From: an uncultured Acidimicrobiales bacterium
Lineage (GTDB): Bacteria; Actinomycetota; Acidimicrobiia; Acidimicrobiales; SHLQ01
Assembly: GCA_938038815.1 (NCBI GenBank)
Contig: CALHTF010000050.1
Location: 1 to 48,829, forward strand
Length of the DNA stretch: 48,829 bases
Direction of reading: 5' to 3'
The notes below the pieces were generated by a model. It saw only the letters and a program-made list of their open reading frames with translations. It searched no databases and was not told the DNA's origin. Shown piece after piece: positions 8,902 to 16,700 of this stretch (its first letter is position 1; each line of letters opens with the position of its first letter). Position numbers and translations under genes: made by a program.

Positions 8902-9390
8902 TCAGTCGCGGAAATTGTTGAACTGCAATGGCAGGCCGAAATCGCCCGCCTTGAGCGCCGCGATGACCTCTTGGAGCGAGTCGCGCTTCTTGCCGGTAAC
9001 CCGCAACTGGTCGCCTTGGGTTTGCGACTGGATGCCTTTGATCCCGAGACCCTTGATGTGCTTGTTGAGTTCCTTGGCCTTCTCGCTGGAGATACCCGAC
9101 ACGAGCGAGGCGGTCTGGCGAACCGAGTCGTGGCTCGCCTCTTCGATGGTTTGGTAGTCGAGAACCTTCATCGAAAGTTTGCGCTTGGCGAACTTCTCTT
9201 CGAGGACCTGGCGCAACGCCATCAGGCGGTCTTCGGTCGACGACGCCAACTTGATGACATCGTCGCCCAACTCAACCGAGGAGTTGGTGTTCTTAAAGTC
9301 GAATCGATTCGCGACTTCGCGGGCGGCTTGGTCGACCGCATTGCGAACCTCTTGCATGTCGACTTCGGAAACAACATCAAACGACGGCAT
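8902..9390 (-). CDS. yajQ: YajQ-family nucleotide-binding protein
   Basis: A 162-residue protein, the usual family length, starting MPSFDVVSEVDMQEV with the conserved NRFDFKNTNSS segment at residues about 28-38 and the EKAKELNKHIKGLGIKGIQSQTQGDQLRVTG block near residues 104-132 in pieces. Members have two RNA-recognition-like domains and bind nucleotides; some homologues bind cyclic di-GMP or act with tRNA or transcription. The exact role here is unknown. It is the second gene of a minus-strand run: the pseudo-ATPase stop-side end is 21 bp upstream, and the GNAT gene follows after 1 bp. Confidence 0.92.
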   Translation of the reverse strand: MPSFDVVSEVDMQEVRNAVDQAAREVANRFDFKNTNSSVELGDDVIKLASSTEDRLMALRQVLEEKFAKRKLSMKVLDYQTIEEASHDSVRQTASLVSGISSEKAKELNKHIKGLGIKGIQSQTQGDQLRVTGKKRDSLQEVIAALKAGDFGLPLQFNNFRD

Positions 9391-9411
9391 TCCCGAATAG
9401 TAACGAGGTGC

Positions 9412-10887
9412 CTAGGCGATTGTCGTTTCGTGCGGTTCGACAGCTTCGGGCATGTTGAAACCGGAGTCGACGTACGGATTGCCGGTTTCGGTTTCGTCGG
9501 CTTCGTCGACGGCTGGCTCATCGGTCGAGTCGTGGTCGACAACGGCTTCTTCGGCGACTGATTCCTCGATAGCTTCGACCGGGTCGCCCCAGCCGTCTGC
9601 CTCGGCCGCGACCGCTTCGACCACCGATGGCTCGGGCTGAGCCGGGGTGTCTTCGACCGAGGAGAACCCGGGCACGATCGATGCGTCGCCACCGAGGTGC
9701 TGCAACGCCCACGAGCTCACATCGGCTTCGTTGGCAAGCAAGATCATCTGACGATGTTCTGAGGCGACGAACAAGGTGTCGAGCAGCGTGCGTCGGTTCT
9801 CTTCGTCGAGACCCGAGAACGGTGCGTCGAGAATGCGGGGCACGGTTTCGGTTTCGGTGTCGACCGTTCCGATCGCCCGGAGTACGAGCGGGGTCGTCGG
9901 ATGCAAGAAGCCTGACGTTGGATCGTCTTCCGGGTCGGCGGCCCGCAGTGCGGCACCGGTCTGGATTGCGGTGCGGTGGGCGTGAGCGAACGATGGCTCG
10001 ATGTCGCCGGCGATCTCATTCCATGCTTCGACCGCTTCTTCATGTTCGGTCGAAGCATGGCGGAGCTTCTTGCGGTATTCGTCCTGGGCCAACATGCCGT
10101 CGACCTGTTGGAGTTGGAAGTCAAAGAAGTTGTCGACTCCTGCTTCTTCGAGCGCGTTGTTTGCGGCGCGTTGGGCGAGAAGCTGGCGGACCAACGGATA
10201 CCCGAAGTAACCAAGGGCGAACAACCCAACAACGCCGAGGCCGGCACCGATGTAGGTCAGGCCTGCGGTGAAGCAGTAGGCGGCACCGGCGGCCAAACCA
10301 AGGGCAACAAAGGTCGCGATCTTGTAGGTGGTCGGTACCGGTTCGCTGCTTGCGAAGTAGTTGTCGTAGACCTCGGCTGAGACTTCAGCTTCGGTGTCGG
10401 GCTTGAGTTCGGAGTGCTGACGTTCGGCTTCCGCGGTGAGCGCCTCGGTTTCGCGGATGCGGTCGAGGGCCGCCCAGAGTTGTTCTTGGTCGGCGCCGGT
10501 GAGGGCATCGAGGTTGCGGTCTTCGTCGACGCGATTAGCGAGGCTCGCCGAGTCGATCACCAGTTTTTCGTCGTGCATCTTCATGCCGAACGCCGGGTTT
10601 ACGTTGCCGGACGCGTCGAGAAAGTAGGGGGTGACGTCGTTGGTGTTGACGACATCGATAACTCGGTGGTCGCCACCCGGGGCGCGAAACACCGCCAGGT
10701 GCGACCCGTTGTTGGTTTCGAGTTCGAGGTGCGATCCATCGGCATGGGCGCCCAGGCTGTTGCGGAGCTCGCCGAGCAGCACACGTCGGTCGGCTTGATC
10801 AAGGCCAGCGACGACCGTCAGGCGGGGGTGAAGGTCGATGTACCGGCTAGAGGTGCCGTCCTCGACGACAAGGCGTTTGAATTTCAC
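9412..10887 (-). CDS. Membrane-anchored ABC/SMC-like protein with degraded nucleotide site
   Basis: I do not recognise a named family. The 491-residue protein has an N-terminal strand pattern like RecF/SMC/YhaN ATPases (LHPRLTVVAGLDQADRR, residues 19-35), but the P-loop position lacks Gly-Lys-Ser/Thr. Helical, charged segments at 130-165 and 235-315 flank two adjacent membrane helices at about 189-210 and 213-235. Residues 350-364 (PRILDAPFSGLDEEN) look like a Walker B plus D-loop, with Ala replacing the catalytic Glu. The last 80 residues are acidic and disordered-looking. The start is GTG 10887. It heads the run with yajQ, GNAT and cupin. A catalytically dead, membrane-tethered ATPase relative is the best reading. 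Confidence 0.6.
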   Translation of the reverse strand: MKFKRLVVEDGTSSRYIDLHPRLTVVAGLDQADRRVLLGELRNSLGAHADGSHLELETNNGSHLAVFRAPGGDHRVIDVVNTNDVTPYFLDASGNVNPAFGMKMHDEKLVIDSASLANRVDEDRNLDALTGADQEQLWAALDRIRETEALTAEAERQHSELKPDTEAEVSAEVYDNYFASSEPVPTTYKIATFVALGLAAGAAYCFTAGLTYIGAGLGVVGLFALGYFGYPLVRQLLAQRAANNALEEAGVDNFFDFQLQQVDGMLAQDEYRKKLRHASTEHEEAVEAWNEIAGDIEPSFAHAHRTAIQTGAALRAADPEDDPTSGFLHPTTPLVLRAIGTVDTETETVPRILDAPFSGLDEENRRTLLDTLFVASEHRQMILLANEADVSSWALQHLGGDASIVPGFSSVEDTPAQPEPSVVEAVAAEADGWGDPVEAIEESVAEEAVVDHDSTDEPAVDEADETETGNPYVDSGFNMPEAVEPHETTIA

Positions 10888-11032
10888 CTCGTCCTATCGG
10901 CGGCGGCCGACCGTGATTAAGAGCCGACCGTCACTATTTTGCGCGAATATTCGAGGGGGCTGCGGGTTGGGGAACCGCTAGAATCAATGGCATGATGCCC
11001 TCTGGCTTTCGCTGTCGGTAGGCAGCGTCCAA

Positions 11033-11108
11033 GCTCCCTTAGCTCAGTCGGTAGAGCGCTTCCATGGTAAGGAAGAGGTCGACAGTTCAATTCTGTCAGG
11101 GAGCTCCA
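11033..11108 (+). tRNA. tRNA-Thr (anticodon GGT)
   Basis: A 76-nt cloverleaf with encoded CCA. Acceptor GCTCCCT/AGGGAGC, anticodon stem CTTCC/GGAAG with loop ATGGTAA (anticodon GGT), T-loop TTCAATT. It opens the tRNA-Thr, tRNA-Met, rpmG group. Confidence 0.95.
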
Positions 11109-11133
11109 CAAACGGGCTGCGGTCCGCTTATAT

Positions 11134-11207
11134 GGCGACGTAGCTCAGTTGGTAAGAGCGCTCGACTCATAATCGAGAGGTCGACAGTTCAAGTCTGTCC
11201 GTCGCTA
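11134..11207 (+). tRNA. tRNA-Met, elongator type (anticodon CAT)
   Basis: A 74-nt cloverleaf. Acceptor GGCGACG/CGTCGCT with a G1-U72 wobble, anticodon stem CTCGA/TCGAG with loop CTCATAA (anticodon CAT), T-loop TTCAAGT. The anticodon stem lacks the three G-C pairs of initiator tRNA, and the 5' half closely resembles elongator tRNA-Met. A lysidine-modified tRNA-Ile2 cannot be fully excluded. Confidence 0.9.
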
Positions 11208-11251
11208 CTTCCAACCGAACAAGCAATTTCACAGAACGAGCGAGAATAGTT

Positions 11252-11413
11252 ATGGCTTCTGACAAGCGGACCAAAGTTGTCCTTGAGTGCCAAGAGTGCA
11301 AGCGACGCAACTACGACACGATGAAGAACAAGTCGACCACCCGCGATCGCATCGAGCTCAAGAAGTACTGCAAGTGGGATAAGCGCCACACCCTTCACAA
11401 AGAGACTCGCTAA
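11252..11413 (+). CDS. rpmG: Large-subunit ribosomal protein bL33
   Basis: A 53-residue basic protein of the 50S subunit. It shows the family core [22 protein letters not shown] and the ending HTLHKETR. The first CxxC pair (residues 13 and 16) is present, but the second pair has become CKWD: one Cys remains and Asp replaces the other, so zinc binding of the classical kind is unlikely or altered. Placement just after tRNA-Thr and tRNA-Met, and before secE/nusG, is typical in actinobacteria and other phyla. The start ATG lies 44 bp after tRNA-Met, preceded by GAACGAGCGAGAA. Confidence 0.93.
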   Translation: MASDKRTKVVLECQECKRRNYDTMKNKSTTRDRIELKKYCKWDKRHTLHKETR

Positions 11414-11464
11414 ACCTGCTGTTGATGCACGTCGCTCGGTCCTCGGTTCTGGGAGACTAGAGAC

Positions 11465-12169
11465 GTGTCATCGACTGAACCTCTCTCGACGGTTGCCGGC
11501 CCGGGCCAACAGCGCTCGGCCGACGCGCAACGGGCAGTTCGGGCCCGCCATTTGCGCCTCGTAGACCTCGACAACCCGTCGGACGACGATCTTGTCCAGC
11601 TCGCACGGACCGGCGATCGTCCGGCGTTCGACGAGCTGGTTCGGCGTACTTACACCGACACGTACGCTCTTGCGTTGAAGCTCACGGGCAACCCCGAAGA
11701 CGCCAACGATGTCGCCCAAGACGTGTACCTGCGGGCGTTCCGTTCGGTGCGGCGGTTCCGGGGCGACGCAAAGTTCTCCACATGGCTGTACCGCATAACC
11801 ACCAACTGTGCGGCCAACCAGCTTGGGCGACGCAATCGTCACCGTCATGAAAACCTGGCCGACGATGCCGACGTCGCCGACCTGCATCCTGATCACGACC
11901 CCGAACTTCGCACCGATGCCTCGTTGTTGCGCGACCGGCTCGAACACGCGCTGAGCCGTTTGCCCGAGCGGCTCCGAACCGTCGTTGAACTGCGAGAACA
12001 GCTCGACCTGACCCACGAGGCCATCGCAACGCATCTCGGCATTACCGAAACCGCCGCCAAGGTTCGCTTGCACCGAGCCCGCCAGAAACTCCGGGAGTTC
12101 ATGGCTGAACGGGGCGGCGAAGACGGCGATGAAGCCGCCGAAACTCCCACCAGCCCTGACGAGGGCTAA
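11465..12169 (+). CDS. ECF-type RNA polymerase sigma factor
   Basis: A 234-residue sigma-70-family protein. Region 2 spans about residues 53-120 (AFDELVRRTYTDTYALA, DVAQDVYLRAFRSVRRFRG, STWLYRITTN) and region 4 about 160-215 (LSRLPERLRTVVELRE, then HEAIATHLGITETAAKVRLHRAR as the helix-turn-helix). The 40-residue N-terminal stretch and the acidic C-terminal tail are extra. It resembles the SigE/RpoE-like group that responds to envelope or oxidative stress. No anti-sigma gene is next to it; tRNA-Trp and secE follow. The GTG start has GGAG about ten bases upstream. Confidence 0.88.
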   Translation: MSSTEPLSTVAGPGQQRSADAQRAVRARHLRLVDLDNPSDDDLVQLARTGDRPAFDELVRRTYTDTYALALKLTGNPEDANDVAQDVYLRAFRSVRRFRGDAKFSTWLYRITTNCAANQLGRRNRHRHENLADDADVADLHPDHDPELRTDASLLRDRLEHALSRLPERLRTVVELREQLDLTHEAIATHLGITETAAKVRLHRARQKLREFMAERGGEDGDEAAETPTSPDEG

Positions 12170-12296
12170 AGAACGGTCACGAATTGGGCCCGCGCGTGTT
12201 CGGTTATGCGTCGGGGTGAAGGTAGCCTTGCAAGATTCCCGCCGACTGGCTTTGGTGCGCTACTGCTAACCTCGCCTGTTGAACGGAAGTGGATCT

Positions 12297-12369
12297 AGGG
12301 CAGTGGCTCAATTGGTAGAGCATCGGTCTCCAAAACCGACGGTTGGGGGTTCGAGTCCCTCCTGCCCTG
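12297..12369 (+). tRNA. tRNA-Trp (anticodon CCA)
   Basis: A 73-nt cloverleaf: acceptor AGGGCAG/CTGCCCT with discriminator G, anticodon stem TCGGT/ACCGA with loop CTCCAAA (anticodon CCA), T-loop TTCGAGT. It sits directly before secE, the conserved bacterial order. Confidence 0.95.
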
Positions 12370-12423
12370 CAAAAACCTGCAAGACGTGTATTTCTCTCAA
12401 TTTTTGACCGAACCGGAAAACTC

Positions 12424-12735
12424 ATGACTCTTAATCGTGAACAAAAGCGGATGCTGAAAAAGCGGGGCGAACTCGCCGAGGACGGCGAGACCCCAATTGC
12501 GCAACGTCGCCAGCCGTCACAGCGTCCCGCCGAAGAACGGACAAGCCCAGGCCAGTTCGCCAAAGAGGTCCGCTCGGAACTGCGCAAGGTGGCCTGGCCA
12601 TCGCGCACCGAGACCATCAACTACTCGGTCATCGTTATTGTGACCGTTGCGGTATTTACTGCGATGATCTTTGGTCTCGACTGGGTCTTCAGCGAACTCG
12701 TTGGCCTGTTGTTCGATACCGGCGACGGATCCTAA
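12424..12735 (+). CDS. secE: Preprotein translocase subunit SecE
   Basis: A 103-residue single-span membrane protein that clamps SecY in the Sec channel. The amphipathic segment FAKEVRSELRKVAWPSR (residues about 47-63) and the following hydrophobic helix (INYSVIVIVTVAVFTAMIFGL) are diagnostic. The N-terminal 45 residues are charged and probably disordered. The ATG at 12424 is chosen; the frame extends to 12343, but that part overlaps tRNA-Trp. nusG follows after 53 bp. Confidence 0.95.
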   Translation: MTLNREQKRMLKKRGELAEDGETPIAQRRQPSQRPAEERTSPGQFAKEVRSELRKVAWPSRTETINYSVIVIVTVAVFTAMIFGLDWVFSELVGLLFDTGDGS

Positions 12736-12788
12736 CCAACGCCTCCTTTCCCACGACCCTTCATACGAACTAGCGAAACCTGAGCATC

Positions 12789-13679
12789 GTGTCTGACGAC
12801 TCCCAAGTAGAAACTCCCGCCGAAGCAGCAGCCGACGCGGCCGAAACCGACATCGTGGTCGAAGAGGCCGCCCCTGAGGTTGACGAACCAGCCGTCGACC
12901 AAGCCCCAGCGCCAGAGGCCGCCGAGGAAGCGCCGACTGAAGAACCGGCCGCTGAGGAAGCAGTGGCCGAAGAAGCGCCTGCGGACGAGCCGGTTGAGGA
13001 ACCAGCGGCCGCTGAAGAACCAGCCCCCGAGCCTGAGCCTGAACCTGAGCCCGAAGTCGCCGCGGAAGTAATCGGCGAGGACGACCTGCTCGAGGCCGCC
13101 GAAGAAGAACCGGCCAAGGTCGAGAGCCCCTACGATCGCCCTGGCAAGTGGTATGCCGTTCATACTCAGTCGGGATATGAAAAGAAGGCCAAGCAGAACC
13201 TCGAAGCCCGAGCCGCTTCGATGAACATGGAAGACCGCATCTACGAAGTGGTCATCCCGATGGAAGATGTCGCCGAGTTTAAGGGCGGCAAGAAAGTCAT
13301 CGTCCAAAAGAAGATGTTCCCGGGTTACCTCGTATGCCGGGTTCGGCTCAACGACGACGCCTGGTACGTGGTGCGAAACACCCCGGGTATCACCAACATT
13401 GTTGGCCCTCCCGGTGGTCGCCCGTCGCCGCTCAGCCGCAAAGAGGTCGAAAAGTTCCTTCAGGTCAAGACCGAGGGAGAACAGACGCCGAGCCGTACCA
13501 AGGCCCGCTTTGAATTCGAAGTTGGCGAGTCGGTACGAGTCAAGGAAGGCCCCTTCGCCGACTTCTCGGGTGAGGTTCGCGAGATCAACGAAGAGCAGCT
13601 CAAGGTCAAGGTGTTGGTCAACATCTTTGGTCGAGAGACTCCCGTCGAACTCGAGTTCTCACAGGTTGCCCGTCTCTGA
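12789..13679 (+). CDS. nusG: Transcription antitermination/elongation factor NusG with acidic N-terminal tail
   Basis: Binds RNA polymerase and couples it to Rho or the ribosome. The NGN domain starts near residue 119 ([20 protein letters not shown], followed by the [10 protein letters not shown] and [11 protein letters not shown] elements) and the C-terminal KOW domain begins near 238 ([17 protein letters not shown]). The first 115 residues are almost entirely Ala, Glu, Pro and Asp, with a run of Pro-Glu repeats, giving 296 residues against about 180 for E. coli. Acidic N-terminal extensions are known in actinobacterial NusG, but this one is long. The start is GTG 12789. Confidence 0.95.
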   Translation: MSDDSQVETPAEAAADAAETDIVVEEAAPEVDEPAVDQAPAPEAAEEAPTEEPAAEEAVAEEAPADEPVEEPAAAEEPAPEPEPEPEPEVAAEVIGEDDLLEAAEEEPAKVESPYDRPGKWYAVHTQSGYEKKAKQNLEARAASMNMEDRIYEVVIPMEDVAEFKGGKKVIVQKKMFPGYLVCRVRLNDDAWYVVRNTPGITNIVGPPGGRPSPLSRKEVEKFLQVKTEGEQTPSRTKARFEFEVGESVRVKEGPFADFSGEVREINEEQLKVKVLVNIFGRETPVELEFSQVARL

Positions 13680-13834
13680 TCAGGCTCGTCCTGCTCACAA
13701 CACGTTCAACGCCCAATGGCGGCCCCGCTTGGTAATCGGGTCGATCTGCGGGCAGAATTATCCGCTGGCCCGTGCGCTTGTTGCGCCGGGATGATTTCTC
13801 ACTAACTCTTTCTCACCAACTCAGGGTCGCCACC

Positions 13835-14260
13835 ATGGCAAAAAAGCAAGTAACTGCAGTCGTAAAGATTCAGATTCCCGCCGGACAGGCCTCGCCTGCC
13901 CCGCCAGTCGGTACCGCGCTCGGTCCGCACGGTATTGCGATCATGGATTTCTGCAAGGCCTACAACGCCCAAACCGAAGGCAACCGCGGCCAGATCATTC
14001 CGGTCGAGATCTCGATCTTTGAAGATCGCTCGTTCTCGTTCATCACCAAGACCCCGCCGACTGCCTTCCTCATCCGTGAGGCTGCCGGGCTGGCCAAGGC
14101 TTCCACCGAGCCGGGCCGTATCGAGGCTGGCTCGATCACCGACGCTCAGGTCACCGAGATTGCCGAAATCAAGATGAAGGACCTCAACGCCATCGATATG
14201 GAAGGCGCCAAGCAGCAGGTCCGTGGCACCGCCCGCAGCATGGGTATCGTCGTCAACTAG
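13835..14260 (+). CDS. rplK: Large-subunit ribosomal protein uL11
   Basis: A 141-residue protein of the GTPase-associated centre of the 50S subunit. It opens [20 protein letters not shown], with the Pro-rich [13 protein letters not shown] at residues about 21-33 and the rRNA-binding C-terminal domain ending ARSMGIVVN. The start ATG 13835 fits the family; the frame continues upstream to 13772 without homology. It lies 155 bp after nusG, in a gap where no gene is visible, and 131 bp before rplA. Confidence 0.97.
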   Translation: MAKKQVTAVVKIQIPAGQASPAPPVGTALGPHGIAIMDFCKAYNAQTEGNRGQIIPVEISIFEDRSFSFITKTPPTAFLIREAAGLAKASTEPGRIEAGSITDAQVTEIAEIKMKDLNAIDMEGAKQQVRGTARSMGIVVN

Positions 14261-14394
14261 TAACAGTCGTTCGGTAGAAGCGACGGGAAGACCTCGCCCG
14301 TTCCCTACCGACTGGCCGTAGGCCAGACCCGCACCAAACCGGTGCACCTCGAGGTACCGAAGCGCCGACCGGCGCCCACTTACGGGAGTACATG

Positions 14395-15159
14395 ATGAGC
14401 AAGAAGTACAACGACGCAACCAAGCGTTACGACCGAGAAGCCCTGCACTCGGGTGGCGAAGCCATCGATCTGCTGAAGAGCCTCGGCGGAAAGAACTTCG
14501 ACGAAGGTGTCGACCTGGTAGCCCGCTTGGGTGTTGACCCTCGCAAGGCCGAAGAGATGGTGCGAGGCACGATCAGCCTGCCGTCGGGTTCGGGCAAAGA
14601 CGTTCGCGTCGCCGTGTTCGCGCAGGGTGAGGCTGCTGCGGCTGCCCGTGACGCGGGTGCCGAATTTGTTGGTGGCGACGATCTCGCCGCCGAGATCGAA
14701 GGCGGCATGATGGACTTTGACGTGGCCATTGCCACCCCCGACATGATGCCGACCGTCGGTAAGCTCGGCCGGGCACTTGGCCCCCGTGGTCTTATGCCCA
14801 ACCCCAAGACCGGAACCGTAACCCCCGACGTCGCCAAAGCGGTTGGCGAATTCAAGGGCGGAAAGGTCGAGTACCGCACCGACAAGTACGGCAACGTTCA
14901 CGTACCGATCGGCAAGGTCAGCTTTTCGGCTACTGACCTCAACACCAACCTCACTGCGGTCTTTGAAGAGATCCTCCGGGCCAAGCCCAACTCGACCAAG
15001 GGCAAGTACGTCAAGAAGGTTTCGATCTCGTCGACCATGGGCCCCAGCATCAAGCTCGACCCGAACCGCATTTCTGCTGCTGCCGCTGAAGGCTCCGATG
15101 CTGCGCCCGCCCCAGCTCCGGTCGCCGAAGCACCCGCCGCAAGCGACGAAGAAGAATAA
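14395..15159 (+). CDS. rplA: Large-subunit ribosomal protein uL1
   Basis: Forms the L1 stalk of the 50S subunit and in many bacteria represses its own operon. The 254-residue protein holds both L1 domains, with the conserved [20 protein letters not shown] near residues 122-141 and the GKVEYR-D-YGNVH element. The last 25 residues form an Ala/Pro/Glu tail ending in acidic residues. Two adjacent ATG codons exist (14392, 14395); the second is preferred because GGGAG lies six bases before it. rplJ follows after a long structured leader. Confidence 0.96.
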   Translation: MSKKYNDATKRYDREALHSGGEAIDLLKSLGGKNFDEGVDLVARLGVDPRKAEEMVRGTISLPSGSGKDVRVAVFAQGEAAAAARDAGAEFVGGDDLAAEIEGGMMDFDVAIATPDMMPTVGKLGRALGPRGLMPNPKTGTVTPDVAKAVGEFKGGKVEYRTDKYGNVHVPIGKVSFSATDLNTNLTAVFEEILRAKPNSTKGKYVKKVSISSTMGPSIKLDPNRISAAAAEGSDAAPAPAPVAEAPAASDEEE

Positions 15160-15412
15160 CGCACGCCGCTTCCTGCTCGCCTGAGTGGGAAGCATCCCGG
15201 TATCGCCGATAGGCTTTGCCACAACAACTGATCTATCGGTCGCCAAAGACATCCGGTGCAGCCTGGCTGCGTAATGGGATTTCCCGCCTGACGAGGTGAA
15301 CCTCCAAGAAGCCACACTTGTGGTGTTCGTGGGTGTTCACATTTCGTGGGCACCCACCGTTTGGTTTTGCACCGAAATTCCTTATCCGATTCCCGAAACT
15401 CAGGAGACCCAC
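15160..15412 (+). promoter_or_regulatory. Structured rplJL leader (L10-leader-like autoregulatory region)
   Basis: The 253-nt untranslated stretch before rplJ contains several hairpins: GCTTCC/GGAAGC near 15168-15193, CCGATAG/CTATCGG, GCAGCC/GGCTGC at 15258-15270, GAGGT/ACCTC at 15293-15304, CCACA/TGTGG, and GGGTG/CACCC close to the gene. Bacterial rplJ leaders typically bind the L10(L12) complex to repress translation; the place and structure fit. An exact covariance match was not tested. Confidence 0.55.
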
Positions 15413-16216
15413 ATGAGTGACCCAAGGCCTGAAAAGGTTGCGGCCGTCGCCGAGGTACGTGAGAAGCTCGAAAACTCGAGCGCAGTAATGCTCACCGAGT
15501 ACCGCGGCCTCGACGTGCCCGCCATGGCCAAGCTCCGCGCCGCGATGCGCGAAGCGGGCGGCGAATACAAGATCTACAAGAACACCCTCGCCTTGCGTGC
15601 GGTGAACGAACTTGGTCTTACCGATATCGCTGGCCACTTCACCGGCCCGACCGCCCTGGCGTTTGTCCAGCCTGGTCCCGACGGTGAACGCGGCGATGCG
15701 GTTGGCGTAGCCAAGGCCCTCGCCGACTTTGCCAAAGAGAACGACGCTCTCGTCATCAAGGGCGGCCTGCTCGACGATGCGTTCCTCACCGAAGAAGACA
15801 TCAAGGCACTCGCCAAGGTTCCGCCTCGCGATGTATTGCTGGCCCGTCTTGCTGGTGGATTGGCTTCGCCGCTCCAGCGGACCGCCGGACTTCTCGCCGC
15901 ACTGCCTCGCAACTTTGCGTACGGCCTCAGTGCCCTTATCGAAAAGGGTGGTGGCCCCGATGCCGCGCCCGACGCTCCAGCAGCTGCAGAAGAGACCGCA
16001 GCACCAGCCGCAGAGGCAGCTGAAGCACCCGAAGAAGCACCAGCCGAAGAAGCTGATGCTGACCAGACCGAAGCTCCAGCGCAAGACGCTGGCGCTGACG
16101 AAACCGCTGCTACCGACGAGGCCCCGGCCGAAGCCGAAGCAGCAGATGAGCCCGAGGCACCCGCCGAGGATTCCGATACCGAAACCTCGGCACCTGCCGA
16201 AGAAACCGAAACTTAA
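15413..16216 (+). CDS. rplJ: Large-subunit ribosomal protein uL10 with long acidic tail
   Basis: Base of the L7/L12 stalk. Residues 1-180 are an ordinary L10: MSDPRPEKVAAVAEVREKLE, LTEYRGLDV, the rRNA-binding YKNTLALRAV near 55-65, and the L12-binding helix around 150-178. Residues 181-267 are an Ala/Glu/Pro/Asp tail with almost no hydrophobic residues; ordinary L10 ends near 165-180. The ATG at 15413 with GGAG eight bases upstream is used; the longer frame from 15296 runs through the leader. rplL follows after 12 bp. Confidence 0.96.
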   Translation: MSDPRPEKVAAVAEVREKLENSSAVMLTEYRGLDVPAMAKLRAAMREAGGEYKIYKNTLALRAVNELGLTDIAGHFTGPTALAFVQPGPDGERGDAVGVAKALADFAKENDALVIKGGLLDDAFLTEEDIKALAKVPPRDVLLARLAGGLASPLQRTAGLLAALPRNFAYGLSALIEKGGGPDAAPDAPAAAEETAAPAAEAAEAPEEAPAEEADADQTEAPAQDAGADETAATDEAPAEAEAADEPEAPAEDSDTETSAPAEETET

Positions 16217-16228
16217 GGAGAGCTGATT

Positions 16229-16609
16229 ATGGCTACCAAAGACGAGATTCTCGATGCAATCTCCAGTATGAGTGTTCTCGAGCTGAAAGAACTGCTCGAC
16301 GAATTTGAAGAGCGCTTCGACGTAACCGCAGCCGCTCCGATGGCTGTTGCTGCTGCCCCAGGTGGCGGCGATGGTGGCGGCGCAGCTGCTGAAGAACAGG
16401 ATGAATTCGATGTCATCCTCACCGGTGCTGGCGACAAGAAGATCGCCGTCATCAAAGAGGTCCGTGGGCTCACCAGCCTCGGCCTGAAAGAGGCAAAGGA
16501 CTTGGTCGACAACTGCCCAAGCCCCATCCTCGAGAAGGCATCGAAGGACGACGCAAACGCAGCCAAGGACGCAATCGAAGCTGCCGGCGGATCCGTCGAA
16601 CTCAAGTAA
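16229..16609 (+). CDS. rplL: Large-subunit ribosomal protein bL12 (L7/L12)
   Basis: A 126-residue stalk protein that recruits translational GTPases. The N-terminal dimerisation domain ([18 protein letters not shown]), Ala/Gly hinge (residues about 35-55) and globular C-terminal domain ([32 protein letters not shown]) are all in place. AAGGAG lies eight to ten bases before the ATG. A strong intrinsic terminator follows 36 bp after the stop, ending the cluster. Confidence 0.98.
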   Translation: MATKDEILDAISSMSVLELKELLDEFEERFDVTAAAPMAVAAAPGGGDGGGAAAEEQDEFDVILTGAGDKKIAVIKEVRGLTSLGLKEAKDLVDNCPSPILEKASKDDANAAKDAIEAAGGSVELK

Positions 16610-16645
16610 TTCGTTCCGGGCTAGCTCCCGGTACATGAATCTGTC

Positions 16646-16684
16646 GAAGCCGGTCGGTGTCTACCGACCGGCTTCGGTCGTTTT
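16646..16684 (+). terminator. Intrinsic terminator of the ribosomal protein cluster
   Basis: A perfect 13-bp stem, GAAGCCGGTCGGT (16646-16658) with ACCGACCGGCTTC (16663-16675), a GTCT loop, then GGTCGTTTT. The hairpin lies where the downstream phosphatase frame could begin, which argues against an early start for that gene. Confidence 0.92.
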
Positions 16685-16700
16685 CCCCTACCTTGGTGCG

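Noticed and set aside
8156..9157. 333-residue plus-strand frame over the cupin, GNAT and yajQ genes
   Set aside because: Ser/Arg-rich shadow without domains; the minus-strand genes are well supported.
11134..11207. Initiator tRNA-Met
   Set aside because: No three consecutive G-C pairs in the anticodon stem and no unpaired 1-72 bases.
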